Below are positions 1-8,207 of a DNA stretch of 64,000 bases, piece by piece; position 1 is the stretch's first letter, and each line of letters opens with the position of its first letter. The translations under genes and the position numbers were made by a program. The stretch comes from Alphaproteobacteria bacterium MarineAlpha11_Bin1 (lineage in GTDB: Bacteria; Pseudomonadota; Alphaproteobacteria; MPNO01; UBA830). Below the pieces are notes generated by a model. The model made no database searches and was not told the origin of the DNA. It saw only the letters and a program-made list of their open reading frames with translations. Location of the stretch: positions 104,536 through 168,535 of the forward strand of contig PTJZ01000008.1 of NCBI GenBank assembly GCA_002937455.1. Direction: 5' to 3'.

Positions 1-336
1 CGCAGCCTCCGGTGAAGGCGAGGGGATAGTGGCAAACCCTGCAAACCGGTCCGGATGACGTTGGCAGGCCTCATGCAGTCGATCGTTAGCTGCAGTCGCT
101 AGCCGGGTAGCCTTTTCCGCATCAAGCCGCTGAACTCCCGGCGCTCCCTGCGACAAAACCTGCATGTCTATACCAGATGCGTCCATATCCTTGATCCGTA
201 AGTCATAGAGGTCATCCATTTTTTTCCGGATTAGCGTCCCCGCAAACCCTGTTTTATCGTCGAATTCGGCGACGATTTCCGGATCGAAATAGTGTTCTTC
301 AATCGCGATAATTCTGTTGCCGGTCTTGCTCGCCAT
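1..336 (-). CDS. Amidohydrolase family 2 protein, decarboxylase type (partial, C-terminus outside window)
   Basis: Open reading frame on the minus strand from an ATG at 334-336 running off the left edge; only the first 112 codons are present. A purine-rich ribosome site (GGGAGAG) lies just upstream of the ATG. The N-terminus reads IIAIEEHYFDPE and is followed by a segment containing DMDASGIDMQVLSQGAPGVQ. Known of the family: in gamma-resorcylate and 2,3-dihydroxybenzoate decarboxylases of the amidohydrolase-2 (ACMSD) group the first metal ligands are an E-x-H pair rather than H-x-H, and the E-E-H here fits that. Inference: a zinc- or manganese-dependent non-oxidative decarboxylase or hydrolase of an aromatic or amide substrate. 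It lies 248 bp downstream of an acyl-CoA ligase on the same strand, so the two may share a pathway. The remaining metal ligands are outside the window. Confidence 0.8.
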   Translation of the reverse strand, partial: MASKTGNRIIAIEEHYFDPEIVAEFDDKTGFAGTLIRKKMDDLYDLRIKDMDASGIDMQVLSQGAPGVQRLDAEKATRLATAANDRLHEACQRHPDRFAGFATIPSPSPEAA

Positions 337-584
337 TGGTCTCTCCCTGCAGCTCCGTTGGATTAGTTGGAGAAGAATATATCCGGAGCGGTTCTGCCTG
401 TCAGCTTAGGCTGCCTAAACCTTTTCAGGTCAGGTGTATTACTTTCATTAAGTTGGCTTCAGATCCGAACACAGTGCTACTTTATAAACAAAGTGGTAGC
501 CTTTCTTCGATAAACGTATGAGAGACCGAGTTTTTTTCGACCTCTATTTTATCGCTATATTTTAAGACACCCCTGCACACCGCC
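337..584. other. Intergenic gap, no gene recognised
   Basis: 248 bp between the acyl-CoA ligase stop and the amidohydrolase start, both on the minus strand. It is AT-rich around 500-570. I see no convincing coding frame and no strong hairpin; it may hold the promoter of the amidohydrolase. Confidence 0.5.
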
Positions 585-2195
585 TTATGAACTTTGTCCT
601 CTCGAAGCTTCAAAAACTTGATCAAAAACCATATTCCGCAGATCACGTTTTAATACTTTGCCGAAATGGCTTCGCGGCAGTTCATCAACGAAAGCTATTT
701 TTTTCGGGACCTTGAACGCCGACATCTCACCACGCCCCCACGAAAACAGATCTGCGGCAAGTTCAGCGGCTGCGGGAGCGCCCTTGTCAACTACGGCTAC
801 AAGTAGAATTGCTTCTCCCCAACGCTCATCTTCTACACCAAGCACAGCACATTCGCGGAGATATCGATGTTCGGAATAGACAGTCTCAACCTCGACCGAG
901 GGCACACTCTCCCCACCTGTTTTAACTACGTCTTTAGACCTGTCAACTAGGGTGATCCGACCATCCATATCCATCACACCGATATCTCCGGTGAAACACC
1001 AATGTAGTCCTTCGGGATCACTTTTCCTCGTGCGCCAAGTTTGGGCGGCCGCTTCCGGATTACGGTGATAGCCCAATGCGGTATTAAAATTACGCATCAC
1101 GATGTTTCCCGGTGAACCCCGCGCCAACGGTTGGTCGTCATCGTCAAGGATCATAACACGCGTATCAATATGCGGTTCTCCTATGGCATGGGGCTGTTCC
1201 AGAAATTCGCCTGGCCCCTGGGTAGCAAGATTTAGGCTTTCACTAAGACCCGCAGCTGCGAATATGTCGGCTTGTGGGAACATCTGGGCGAGTTTCCGAC
1301 GAAGCACTTGAGGCGTCGCGGAGGCAGTGGTCACGACCGTGCGAGGTGCACTGAGCGGAATGCCGTCCCAAGTATCGAACAATGGATTGATAACTGCAGG
1401 CACAAGAGGTAGATACTGGATACCTCGTGCACGCACCTCGTTGAGATATTTCGTCGGATTGAAAGACGTGTCAGCAGGGAAAACGACGGTCCCGGCGCGG
1501 GCAAAAATCGTGAACATACCCCATTCCATCCCCGCGACGTGATAACCGGGCAAGATGGTCAGCGTCTGCCAACCGCGTTTGATACCATATTCGGCAACAT
1601 CAGCCAGCACGGTAATAACTGACCCCCCCTGACTATGAAGTACACCCTTACTCTTGCCTGTTGTTCCGCCGGTCATCACGAGTCGGTATGGATCGTCAAG
1701 TAAGGTGACTGCCGGCAGCGTATCACCATTTTCAGCCTCAATTAGGATATCGTAGTTCTTCCAGCCGGTTTCTTTTACATCGCCAAACCCAAACTTGGTT
1801 TCGATTGGCGCACCCTCGAAGCGATCGATAAAGTCAGCATCGGCAACTACAGCACGGCATCCATGTTCTGTAACATAGTCGGTAACCTCTGTCGCTATCA
1901 GGCGGATATTTAGAGGCGTAACGATCGCACCTATACGGGCGCAGGCAAACACTGTTTCCACCAGAGCATGCTCGTTTCGCAACATCGAGGCAACCATCTC
2001 TCCCCTTTTTATCCCCGAACCGATTAGAGCCCGGCCAAGCTGGTTAATCCTTCTATCAAGTTCCGCATATGTCAGCTTACGGCAATTCAGCAGGTCATCG
2101 ATCGCGATTCGGTCGGGATGGAGTTCCGCAGCCCGAGCGATGAAATGGCCAATCCCCATTTTTTGCCGTTCGAGATTTTTAAATTGTTCGGACAA
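585..2195 (-). CDS. AMP-binding acyl-CoA ligase (fatty-acid/aromatic-acid type)
   Basis: A 536-residue member of the ANL adenylating superfamily, activating a carboxylate to an acyl-AMP and then an acyl-CoA in the cytosol. The phosphate-binding loop TGGTTGKSKGV lies near residue 175. The adenine-binding part (GLSESLN) and the TGD motif before the hinge (FTGDIGVMDMDGR) follow. The C-terminal catalytic lysine motif (SHFGKVLKRDLR) is present, so the enzyme looks complete. The start is taken as TTG at 2195 because GGAGGGG lies 9 nt upstream; the first in-frame ATG is 12 codons further in and lacks such a site. It is divergent from the EamA transporter and upstream of the partial amidohydrolase. 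Substrate cannot be read from sequence; medium-chain fatty acid or aryl acid is possible. Confidence 0.9.
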   Translation of the reverse strand: MSEQFKNLERQKMGIGHFIARAAELHPDRIAIDDLLNCRKLTYAELDRRINQLGRALIGSGIKRGEMVASMLRNEHALVETVFACARIGAIVTPLNIRLIATEVTDYVTEHGCRAVVADADFIDRFEGAPIETKFGFGDVKETGWKNYDILIEAENGDTLPAVTLLDDPYRLVMTGGTTGKSKGVLHSQGGSVITVLADVAEYGIKRGWQTLTILPGYHVAGMEWGMFTIFARAGTVVFPADTSFNPTKYLNEVRARGIQYLPLVPAVINPLFDTWDGIPLSAPRTVVTTASATPQVLRRKLAQMFPQADIFAAAGLSESLNLATQGPGEFLEQPHAIGEPHIDTRVMILDDDDQPLARGSPGNIVMRNFNTALGYHRNPEAAAQTWRTRKSDPEGLHWCFTGDIGVMDMDGRITLVDRSKDVVKTGGESVPSVEVETVYSEHRYLRECAVLGVEDERWGEAILLVAVVDKGAPAAAELAADLFSWGRGEMSAFKVPKKIAFVDELPRSHFGKVLKRDLRNMVFDQVFEASRGQSS

Positions 2196-2313
2196 CGTGA
2201 CTTACCCCTCCACCCTGATCGGTTTGGATTATCCAGAAATTTTTTGTCCAAATCCAGCCGCAGTAGATCAAGTCGTTTGACATCCGTCATCAGTGACCGG
2301 ACCATCAGACTCA

Positions 2314-3159
2314 ATGAAACCTTCTCATATTATGCTTACTATTCTTGTGATGGCGGTCTGGGCATCCAATATAGCAGCTGCTCGGATTGCGGTGGCAGAG
2401 ATCCCCGGCTGGACTCTCGTCACCCTTCGTATGTTGGTAATTGCCCTCTCACTAATCCCGTTTTGCTCAGTTCCGAGGGGGCATATGACACAGCTTTTCA
2501 TCCTGTCTTTAACTATGGGTACCATACATTTTGGCCTGATGTTCGTGGCTATTGAACATATTCAAGTTGGAACAGCGGCCTTGATAATTCAAACATCGGT
2601 TCCCTTCGCGTTGCTACTAGCGTTTATCCTCTTCGGGGAAGGATTTGGCTGGCGTCGGGCGCTAGGAATCCTGATCTGCTTCGTTGGCGTCACGATGCTA
2701 TTGGGTGAGCCAAGCATCTCGAAAAATATAGTTTATGCGGGTATGGCGTTGCTCTCGGCCCTCGCCTTTGGCGCGGCGAACCTACAATTACGGACCCTAG
2801 GTGGTATCAGCGTGTTTGCGATCAATGGCTGGATGGCCGTATTTGCGATCCCGCAAATGGCGCTAATGGCCCTAATATTCGAAACTGGTCAACTAGAATC
2901 GGTAATCAACGCCAGTACCAAAACTTGGTTAGCGATCCTGCACATGGGCATCATTGTCAGTATCTTCGGGCACGGTCTCTGGTATCAGCTGGTACCCCGC
3001 TACAGAACCAACCAAACTATGCCATTTACTATTCTGATACCTATTTTTGGTGTCGCTATAGGTATCGTCTTTCTAGACGAGATTTTAACTTGGCTAATCC
3101 TTGCAGGCGGTCTTGTGACCATTGCGGGTGTAGCTATCATCGTGTTCCAGAAATCGTAA
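2314..3159 (+). CDS. EamA/DMT-family transporter (10 membrane segments)
   Basis: A 281-residue very hydrophobic protein with the two-fold repeated EamA layout of about ten membrane helices. The first helix carries the family-like stretch MAVWASNIAAARIA, and the second half begins near the GMALLSALAFGAANLQLR segment. Members of the drug/metabolite transporter superfamily export or import amino acids, nucleosides or other small solutes across the inner membrane; the substrate is not predictable here. I choose the ATG at 2314; an in-frame GTG at 2293 would add seven residues but neither start has a strong ribosome site. The gene diverges from the acyl-CoA ligase, and 2196-2313 probably holds both promoters. 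The next gene begins 40 bp downstream on the same strand. Confidence 0.85.
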   Translation: MKPSHIMLTILVMAVWASNIAAARIAVAEIPGWTLVTLRMLVIALSLIPFCSVPRGHMTQLFILSLTMGTIHFGLMFVAIEHIQVGTAALIIQTSVPFALLLAFILFGEGFGWRRALGILICFVGVTMLLGEPSISKNIVYAGMALLSALAFGAANLQLRTLGGISVFAINGWMAVFAIPQMALMALIFETGQLESVINASTKTWLAILHMGIIVSIFGHGLWYQLVPRYRTNQTMPFTILIPIFGVAIGIVFLDEILTWLILAGGLVTIAGVAIIVFQKS

Positions 3160-3199
3160 ATAAACGCGTTCAATCATCCACCCGTGCAGGATTTGAAAT

Positions 3200-3877
3200 T
3201 TGGATATTCAGAATCGCCCCTCGCCCAATTTAAACGACCGAGCTAAAGGTTCACATATTGATATGATCGTGCTGCATTATACTGGCATGCAGTCAGCGGA
3301 GGCGGCGCTAAAACGTCTTTGCGACCCAGAGTCTGAGGTTAGCACTCATTACGTTGTCGACGAGGCGGGCAGCATTTTTCGGCTTGTGGTAGAGGAGAAA
3401 CGGGCCTGGCACGCGGGAATTAGCTCATGGCAAGGCGCGAGTAATATAAACGACCGATCGATCGGAATTGAAATCGTTAACCCTGGCCACGAATTTGGAT
3501 ATCAACAGTTCCCGCAGTCACAGATGATGAGCGTCCATAATCTTCTCCGGGAAGTTATACTCCGATATCAGATCCCACCCTCGCGTGTCGTTGGGCATTC
3601 GGATATTGCCCCAGCTAGAAAGCAGGATCCCGGCGAGTTCTTTGACTGGCAAGGCCTTGCTGCAGAGGGGCTTGCGGTATGGCCTTACAAGGCAGCAGAT
3701 CCGGTTACCCCCGCCGATGTATCAGAAATCCTGACGGAGATAGGCTACGATCCTGATGTGCCATTATCATACGCGATCACTGCCTTCCAACGACGTTTTG
3801 TTCCGCATGCGATCAGCGGAAAAGCGGACCTACGGACCCGAAGTATGATCGCCGCCGTGGCTGCTATAAAAAGTTGA
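3200..3877 (+). CDS. N-acetylmuramoyl-L-alanine amidase (Amidase_2 with C-terminal peptidoglycan-binding-like region)
   Basis: A 225-residue zinc amidase that cleaves the bond between N-acetylmuramic acid and L-alanine in peptidoglycan fragments. The zinc and catalytic residues of the AmpD/AmiD fold are visible: VLHYTGM (first His, near residue 27), RAWHAG, the glutamate in DRSIGIEIVN, and VGHSDIAPARKQDPG carrying the last His and Asp. Residues 170-225 resemble a peptidoglycan-binding domain. Start: TTG at 3200, with AGGA seven bases upstream; no ATG is available without losing the fold. No signal peptide is visible, so a cytosolic recycling role is likely, although E. coli AmiD-type homologues are lipoproteins. 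It lies directly before rnpB and the dcw cluster, an order I know from other alphaproteobacteria. Confidence 0.9.
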   Translation: MDIQNRPSPNLNDRAKGSHIDMIVLHYTGMQSAEAALKRLCDPESEVSTHYVVDEAGSIFRLVVEEKRAWHAGISSWQGASNINDRSIGIEIVNPGHEFGYQQFPQSQMMSVHNLLREVILRYQIPPSRVVGHSDIAPARKQDPGEFFDWQGLAAEGLAVWPYKAADPVTPADVSEILTEIGYDPDVPLSYAITAFQRRFVPHAISGKADLRTRSMIAAVAAIKS

Positions 3878-3908
3878 CTCTCGCGCTATCTGGACCGACT
3901 CTGCATTA

Positions 3909-4313
<405 letters not shown>

Positions 4314-4494
4314 GATTTCTCTTCTTTTCTAGTTACCTCGATAGGAAGATAGGAGGCACATAATATCGCCATAATTCATGGAGATGTTTCTTTTTAGATT
4401 GCCACAGGAATGATTTGACAAATAACGAGGTGGGCAAAACGCCGTATCTGCGGATACTACTTAGTCATATTCTTGACTGTTTAGATACTTTAAA

Positions 4495-4539
4495 CTCCAT
4501 TGATTCCCATATAAACCCATGGTATACCATACTGTCCCA
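4495..4539 (-). promoter_or_regulatory. MraZ operator: five TGGNN boxes at exact 10-bp spacing
   Basis: Read on the minus strand, TGGGA (4535-4539), TGGTA (4525-4529), TGGGT (4515-4519), TGGGA (4505-4509) and TGGAG (4495-4499) start every 10 bp. MraZ is known to bind arrays of TGGGN boxes with 5-nt spacers in front of its own operon, so this is the expected autoregulatory site of the dcw cluster. Two boxes deviate from the consensus. Confidence 0.75.
4500..4528 (+). promoter_or_regulatory. Candidate sigma-70 promoter of mraZ/dcw cluster
   Basis: TTGATT at 4500-4505 and TATACC at 4523-4528 are separated by 17 bp and sit inside the MraZ box array, so bound MraZ would cover the promoter. A second TTGACT at 4473-4478 lacks a good -10 at the right distance. 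Assignment is by eye. Confidence 0.45.
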
Positions 4540-4555
4540 AACTATCTTTTGGGAC
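4534..4555. repeat. Inverted repeat at the edge of the MraZ operator
   Basis: GTCCCAAA (4534-4541) and TTTGGGAC (4548-4555) form a perfect 8-bp inverted repeat around a 6-nt centre. One arm is the last MraZ box; the other is a TGGGA box in the opposite orientation. In the transcript it would be a short hairpin in the mraZ leader. Confidence 0.6.
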
Positions 4556-4608
4556 GATGGTTTCTGTCGGTTCGCCGGCGCAGTTAAGCAGGAAAGCCAG
4601 ATCGTCCC

Positions 4609-5082
4609 GTGCCTTCATTTATTTCAACATACGAAAACAAGATAGATAAGAAGGGCCGTGTATCGGTACCCGCGGCCTTTCGCGCGGCTCTAAAAGATGA
4701 TTCATATCAGGGGGTTATTGCTTATCCATCTTTCACGGGACCGGCCATCGAAGGTTTTGGACGAGGGGCATTGGAAGAGCTCAGCAGGCGCCGGTTCGAG
4801 CAGTCCCTAGAGGGTAGGGATTTTGCTCAGGCTCTTGTAGGTGGGTCTGATGACGGTTTAGTCGAGACTATTATGTCGCTCGCATGCGAGATGCCATTCG
4901 ATGGAGAGGGTCGAATCATTGTACCTCGTAGGCTGGCCGAACATGCCGGTATCTCAGGAAAAGCAACGTTTGTTGGCCGTGGAAACCGATTTCAGATCTG
5001 GTCGCCGGAAAAATATCTAGAACAGCAAATGACAGAGGTCGCGGCGCTACACGCAAAGCTAAACGGCGGAGATACCCAATGA
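4609..5082 (+). CDS. mraZ: Transcriptional regulator MraZ
   Basis: A 157-residue DNA-binding protein made of two AbrB-like swapped-hairpin domains, each with the family D-x-x-G-R signature: DKKGRVSVPAAFR near residue 12 and DGEGRIIVPRRLA near residue 92. Length matches the usual about 150. Known role: binds repeated TGGGN boxes ahead of its own gene and represses or tunes the dcw operon; such boxes are at 4495-4539. The start codon is GTG at 4609, with AGGAAAG about 12 nt upstream. It is the first gene of the cluster, and its stop overlaps the rsmH start as ATGA. Confidence 0.95.
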   Translation: MPSFISTYENKIDKKGRVSVPAAFRAALKDDSYQGVIAYPSFTGPAIEGFGRGALEELSRRRFEQSLEGRDFAQALVGGSDDGLVETIMSLACEMPFDGEGRIIVPRRLAEHAGISGKATFVGRGNRFQIWSPEKYLEQQMTEVAALHAKLNGGDTQ

Positions 5083-6056
5083 CGAAGGCGGATACCGCCT
5101 TCTCCCACGATCCCGTTCTGATCAACGAGGTGATCAGCGCGCTACAGCCCCGCGACGGCGGGGCCTATGTCGACGGCACCCTTGGGGTCGGTGGGTATAC
5201 CCGGGCAATCCTAGATGCCGCCGACTGCAGTGTTTGGGCGATTGATCGAGATCCCGATACGATACGCAATGCCGAGGTGATGGCCGAAGAATATTCAGGC
5301 CGTCTAACGGTGGTCGAAGGCCGGTTCGGCGATATGGTCCGGATACTGAAAGAAGATGGCGTGTCCACCGTAGACGGTATCGCGCTCGATCTCGGCGTTT
5401 CGTCGATGCAACTTGACGATCCTTGTCGCGGATTCAGTTTTCGTCACAGCGGGCCTCTTGACATGCGTCAAGAAAAGGACGGCCCTTCGGCAAGCGACTT
5501 AATAAACGAAGCGGAGGAAAGTTTCCTCGCGGATATTATATATAAATACGGTGAGGAGAGGCGAGCCCGGCGGATAGCACGTGCCATCGTTGCCGCCCGC
5601 ACCGAAGCCCCACTGACCAACACCCTTCAGTTGGCCGATATAGTGCGCAACTCATATGGCCATAGGCGCGACATGAAAATTGATCCCGCCACCAAAACCT
5701 TCCAGGCTATCCGGATTCACGTCAATGATGAGTTAGGTGAACTCAGCCGCGGTCTTGGCGCTGCAGAAATTCTACTGGCACCTGGAGGCCGGCTAGCCGT
5801 AGTCTCGTTCCATTCTATCGAAAGCCGCATAACCAAGGAATTCGTTCGGTCCCGAGCCGGCAATCAACCGGTAGGCTCTCGTCACCTTCCTCTAGTGGAT
5901 ATCGGCTGTGACGAACCAACTTTCCGCCCGGTCCACCGGGGAGTTATCGAGCCCACCGAAAAAGAAAAACAACGCAACCCTCGATCCCGTTCTGCGCGGC
6001 TACGTGTCGCGGAGCGGACCAACGCACCTGTAACCGTTGAGACGGAAAGGGGCTAA
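5079..6056 (+). CDS. rsmH: 16S rRNA (cytosine(1402)-N(4))-methyltransferase RsmH
   Basis: A 325-residue S-adenosylmethionine-dependent methyltransferase (MraW) acting on C1402 in the decoding centre of 16S rRNA. The N-terminal phrase HDPVLINEV and the SAM-binding GTLGVGGYTRAIL are typical, as are DLGVSSMQLDDPCRGFSF in the middle and VVSFHSIESRI towards the end. Length and order after mraZ are standard. The ATG start overlaps the mraZ stop by four bases, indicating translational coupling. The basic C-terminal end (EKEKQRNPRSRSARLR) is the family's usual tail. Confidence 0.97.
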   Translation: MTKADTAFSHDPVLINEVISALQPRDGGAYVDGTLGVGGYTRAILDAADCSVWAIDRDPDTIRNAEVMAEEYSGRLTVVEGRFGDMVRILKEDGVSTVDGIALDLGVSSMQLDDPCRGFSFRHSGPLDMRQEKDGPSASDLINEAEESFLADIIYKYGEERRARRIARAIVAARTEAPLTNTLQLADIVRNSYGHRRDMKIDPATKTFQAIRIHVNDELGELSRGLGAAEILLAPGGRLAVVSFHSIESRITKEFVRSRAGNQPVGSRHLPLVDIGCDEPTFRPVHRGVIEPTEKEKQRNPRSRSARLRVAERTNAPVTVETERG

Positions 6057-6060
6057 CATC

Positions 6061-6495
6061 ATGCGCAAATATACCGTTCTGTGGTGTGTACTTTGTATCG
6101 CGGTCGTTCTGGGTCTTTTCGTCATCAAACATCGTGTGCAGGGGCTTGAAGATCGGCTACATGCATTAAATGCGGAGATTCTGCTCGATCGCGACGCGAC
6201 ACAGGTCCTTGAGGCGGAATGGAGTTACTTAAATCAGCCGGCGCGTTTAGAAACTTTGAGTCGCAAGCTTTTAGGTATGGAGGAGCCGTCGGAGAAACAG
6301 ATTGTGACGCTGAGGGAATTCCACTTGCATATGACACCCGCTCTCAAAGAGAGCGCCAACTTTACCAAGGCGTCGCCAGCAGAAAAACCGGCCATAAAAC
6401 CCTCAAATCAAACAAAACCTAAACGCACACAGCCCAAGCGGGAAGAATACGAATGGCTGGCTCCGATTCTTGCAAAAATGAAGAAGGAGCAATGA
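6061..6495 (+). CDS. ftsL: Cell division protein FtsL
   Basis: A 144-residue bitopic membrane protein: short cytoplasmic N-terminus, one membrane segment (about residues 5-22, TVLWCVLCIAVVLGLFVI), then a periplasmic heptad-like helix and a basic Pro/Lys-rich tail. Known role: forms a complex with a DivIC/FtsB partner and FtsQ in the divisome and activates FtsWI. Sequence conservation is low in this family; the call rests on topology, length and position between rsmH and ftsI. Start is the ATG at 6061, preceded by AAGGGG; an in-frame TTG at 6037 lies inside rsmH. The stop overlaps the ftsI ATG. Confidence 0.88.
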   Translation: MRKYTVLWCVLCIAVVLGLFVIKHRVQGLEDRLHALNAEILLDRDATQVLEAEWSYLNQPARLETLSRKLLGMEEPSEKQIVTLREFHLHMTPALKESANFTKASPAEKPAIKPSNQTKPKRTQPKREEYEWLAPILAKMKKEQ

Positions 6496-8207
6496 CGGAT
6501 AGTCGAGATACTGCGCCTGAAAAAATTCGAATCGAGGGCGACCGTAAAACCGCGATTGAAACCGGGCGTAACCGGTTGATGGTTGCAGGCGCACTGTTCT
6601 TAGCCGCTTTCTTTGCGATTGGGGTTCGCGTTGTCGACGTCTCCATGTTCTCGAGCGTCTCGGAACCTCGCTATACGCGAAGCATATCGAAAACCGAAAA
6701 ATATATTGGCCGTGCCGAGGTAATGGACCGTAACGGCGTACTCATGGCAACTAGTTTGAATACAGCCTCACTCTATGCGAATCCACGACTAGTATTAGAC
6801 CCCGAGCAAGCAGCAATAAAACTAGCCGGGGCCCTACCGGGAATAAATATTAAGCTGATGGAACGCAAGCTGCGAGCAGACAGAGGATTTGTATGGCTTA
6901 GACGCCATCTAACGCCCCGACAGCAATACGCAGTTAATCGTTTGGGCATCCCAGCTTTGAATTTTCAACGTGAGGCTCGGCGGATGTATCCTCTGGGGGC
7001 CCTCGCTTCCCACGTACTCGGATTCACCGATATCGACAACAAGGGACTCGCTGGGATCGAACGGTACTTCGATAAGGAACTACGCAGCCGGCAGGAGAAT
7101 CTAACGTTGTCGGTTGATGTTCGTGTACAGCATGTGCTGGAGCACGAGCTATCGCTTGCGATGAAGAAGTTTAGTGCCATCGGAGCCGCCGGCCTAGTCA
7201 TGGATGTAGACACCGCCGAGATCGTCGCCATGGCCTCTCTTCCCAACTTCGACCCGAACCAGCCCGGAGCGATCGATAAGGCGCTGTTATTTAACCGGAC
7301 TACTCAAGGCGTTTACGAAATGGGGTCAACATTCAAGATTTTCACAACGGCAATGGCTTTTGATGCAGGCACTGCAACAATGCGCAGCGGATATGACGCG
7401 ACCAATCCTATCCGTGTCGCGCGTTTCGTGATTCGAGATTTCCACGCCAAGAAACGTTGGCTCTCCGTGCCGGAAATTTTCATGTATTCTTCGAATATCG
7501 GTACAGTAAAAATGGCGTTAGAAGTCGGCGTCAAAGCTCACCGGAATTTTTTGACCCGGCTTGGATTTCTTAAACCTGTCAGAATAGAACTCTCCGAAAC
7601 GGGCACCCCGCTCTCACCCGACAGCTGGCGCGAAATCAACTCTATGACAATTTCATTTGGCCACGGCTTGGCGATAAGTCCCCTACACCTTGTTGCCGGA
7701 GTCTCGGCTATAGTAAATGGTGGAATATATCGCTCTCCTACTCTAGTCCGTTACGATTCTGACGAAATCACAGAGGGCCGACGCGTTATATCAGAAGAAA
7801 CCTCCCGAGATATGCGGCGTCTGATGCGGATGGTTGTTGAAAATGGTACCGGCAGGCATGCGGCCGCCCAAGGTTATTTAGTCGGAGGCAAGACCGGTAC
7901 AGCGGAGAAAGTATCGGGTCAAAAATACAAAAAAAAGGCGCTGATCTCGTCTTTTGTCGCCGCGTTCCCAATAAACAAACCAAAATATGTAGTCCTCGCA
8001 ATGTTAGACGAGGCCAAGGGCAATAAGGAAACATTTGGGTACGCAACTGGCGGCTGGGTAGCGGCACCGGCAGTCGGCAAGATCATACGACGTATTGCGC
8101 CAATTTTGGACCTATTTCCGCAGAGGAATGAAAATGATGCCCGTCGGGCACTTTCGATGAATATTACCGATAAATCCATTCAGGGGCGGCGGGTTGCAAC
8201 TCATTGA
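6492..8207 (+). CDS. ftsI: Peptidoglycan D,D-transpeptidase FtsI (PBP3)
   Basis: A 571-residue class B penicillin-binding protein that cross-links septal peptidoglycan. One membrane segment near residues 30-50 anchors it in the inner membrane, followed by the pedestal domain and the transpeptidase domain. Active-site motifs are intact: S-x-x-K as GSTFK with the serine at about 279, S-S-N at about 333-335, and K-T-G-T starting at about 467. The start is ATG 6492 with AAGGAG just upstream, overlapping the ftsL stop as ATGA; an ATG at 6453 in the same frame is inside ftsL and has no comparable site. It works with FtsW, encoded further down the cluster. Confidence 0.96.
   Translation: MTDSRDTAPEKIRIEGDRKTAIETGRNRLMVAGALFLAAFFAIGVRVVDVSMFSSVSEPRYTRSISKTEKYIGRAEVMDRNGVLMATSLNTASLYANPRLVLDPEQAAIKLAGALPGINIKLMERKLRADRGFVWLRRHLTPRQQYAVNRLGIPALNFQREARRMYPLGALASHVLGFTDIDNKGLAGIERYFDKELRSRQENLTLSVDVRVQHVLEHELSLAMKKFSAIGAAGLVMDVDTAEIVAMASLPNFDPNQPGAIDKALLFNRTTQGVYEMGSTFKIFTTAMAFDAGTATMRSGYDATNPIRVARFVIRDFHAKKRWLSVPEIFMYSSNIGTVKMALEVGVKAHRNFLTRLGFLKPVRIELSETGTPLSPDSWREINSMTISFGHGLAISPLHLVAGVSAIVNGGIYRSPTLVRYDSDEITEGRRVISEETSRDMRRLMRMVVENGTGRHAAAQGYLVGGKTGTAEKVSGQKYKKKALISSFVAAFPINKPKYVVLAMLDEAKGNKETFGYATGGWVAAPAVGKIIRRIAPILDLFPQRNENDARRALSMNITDKSIQGRRVATH

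Noticed and set aside
336..521. 61-codon plus-strand frame
   Set aside because: It overlaps the amidohydrolase start antisense, has no ribosome site and no recognisable content.
500..560. Possible terminator around the poly-T near 530
   Set aside because: The flanking arms pair only weakly, with two mismatches in eight bases.
4415..4645. Plus-strand 76-codon frame upstream of mraZ
   Set aside because: It covers the MraZ operator and promoter, has no ribosome site, and runs into mraZ in another frame.
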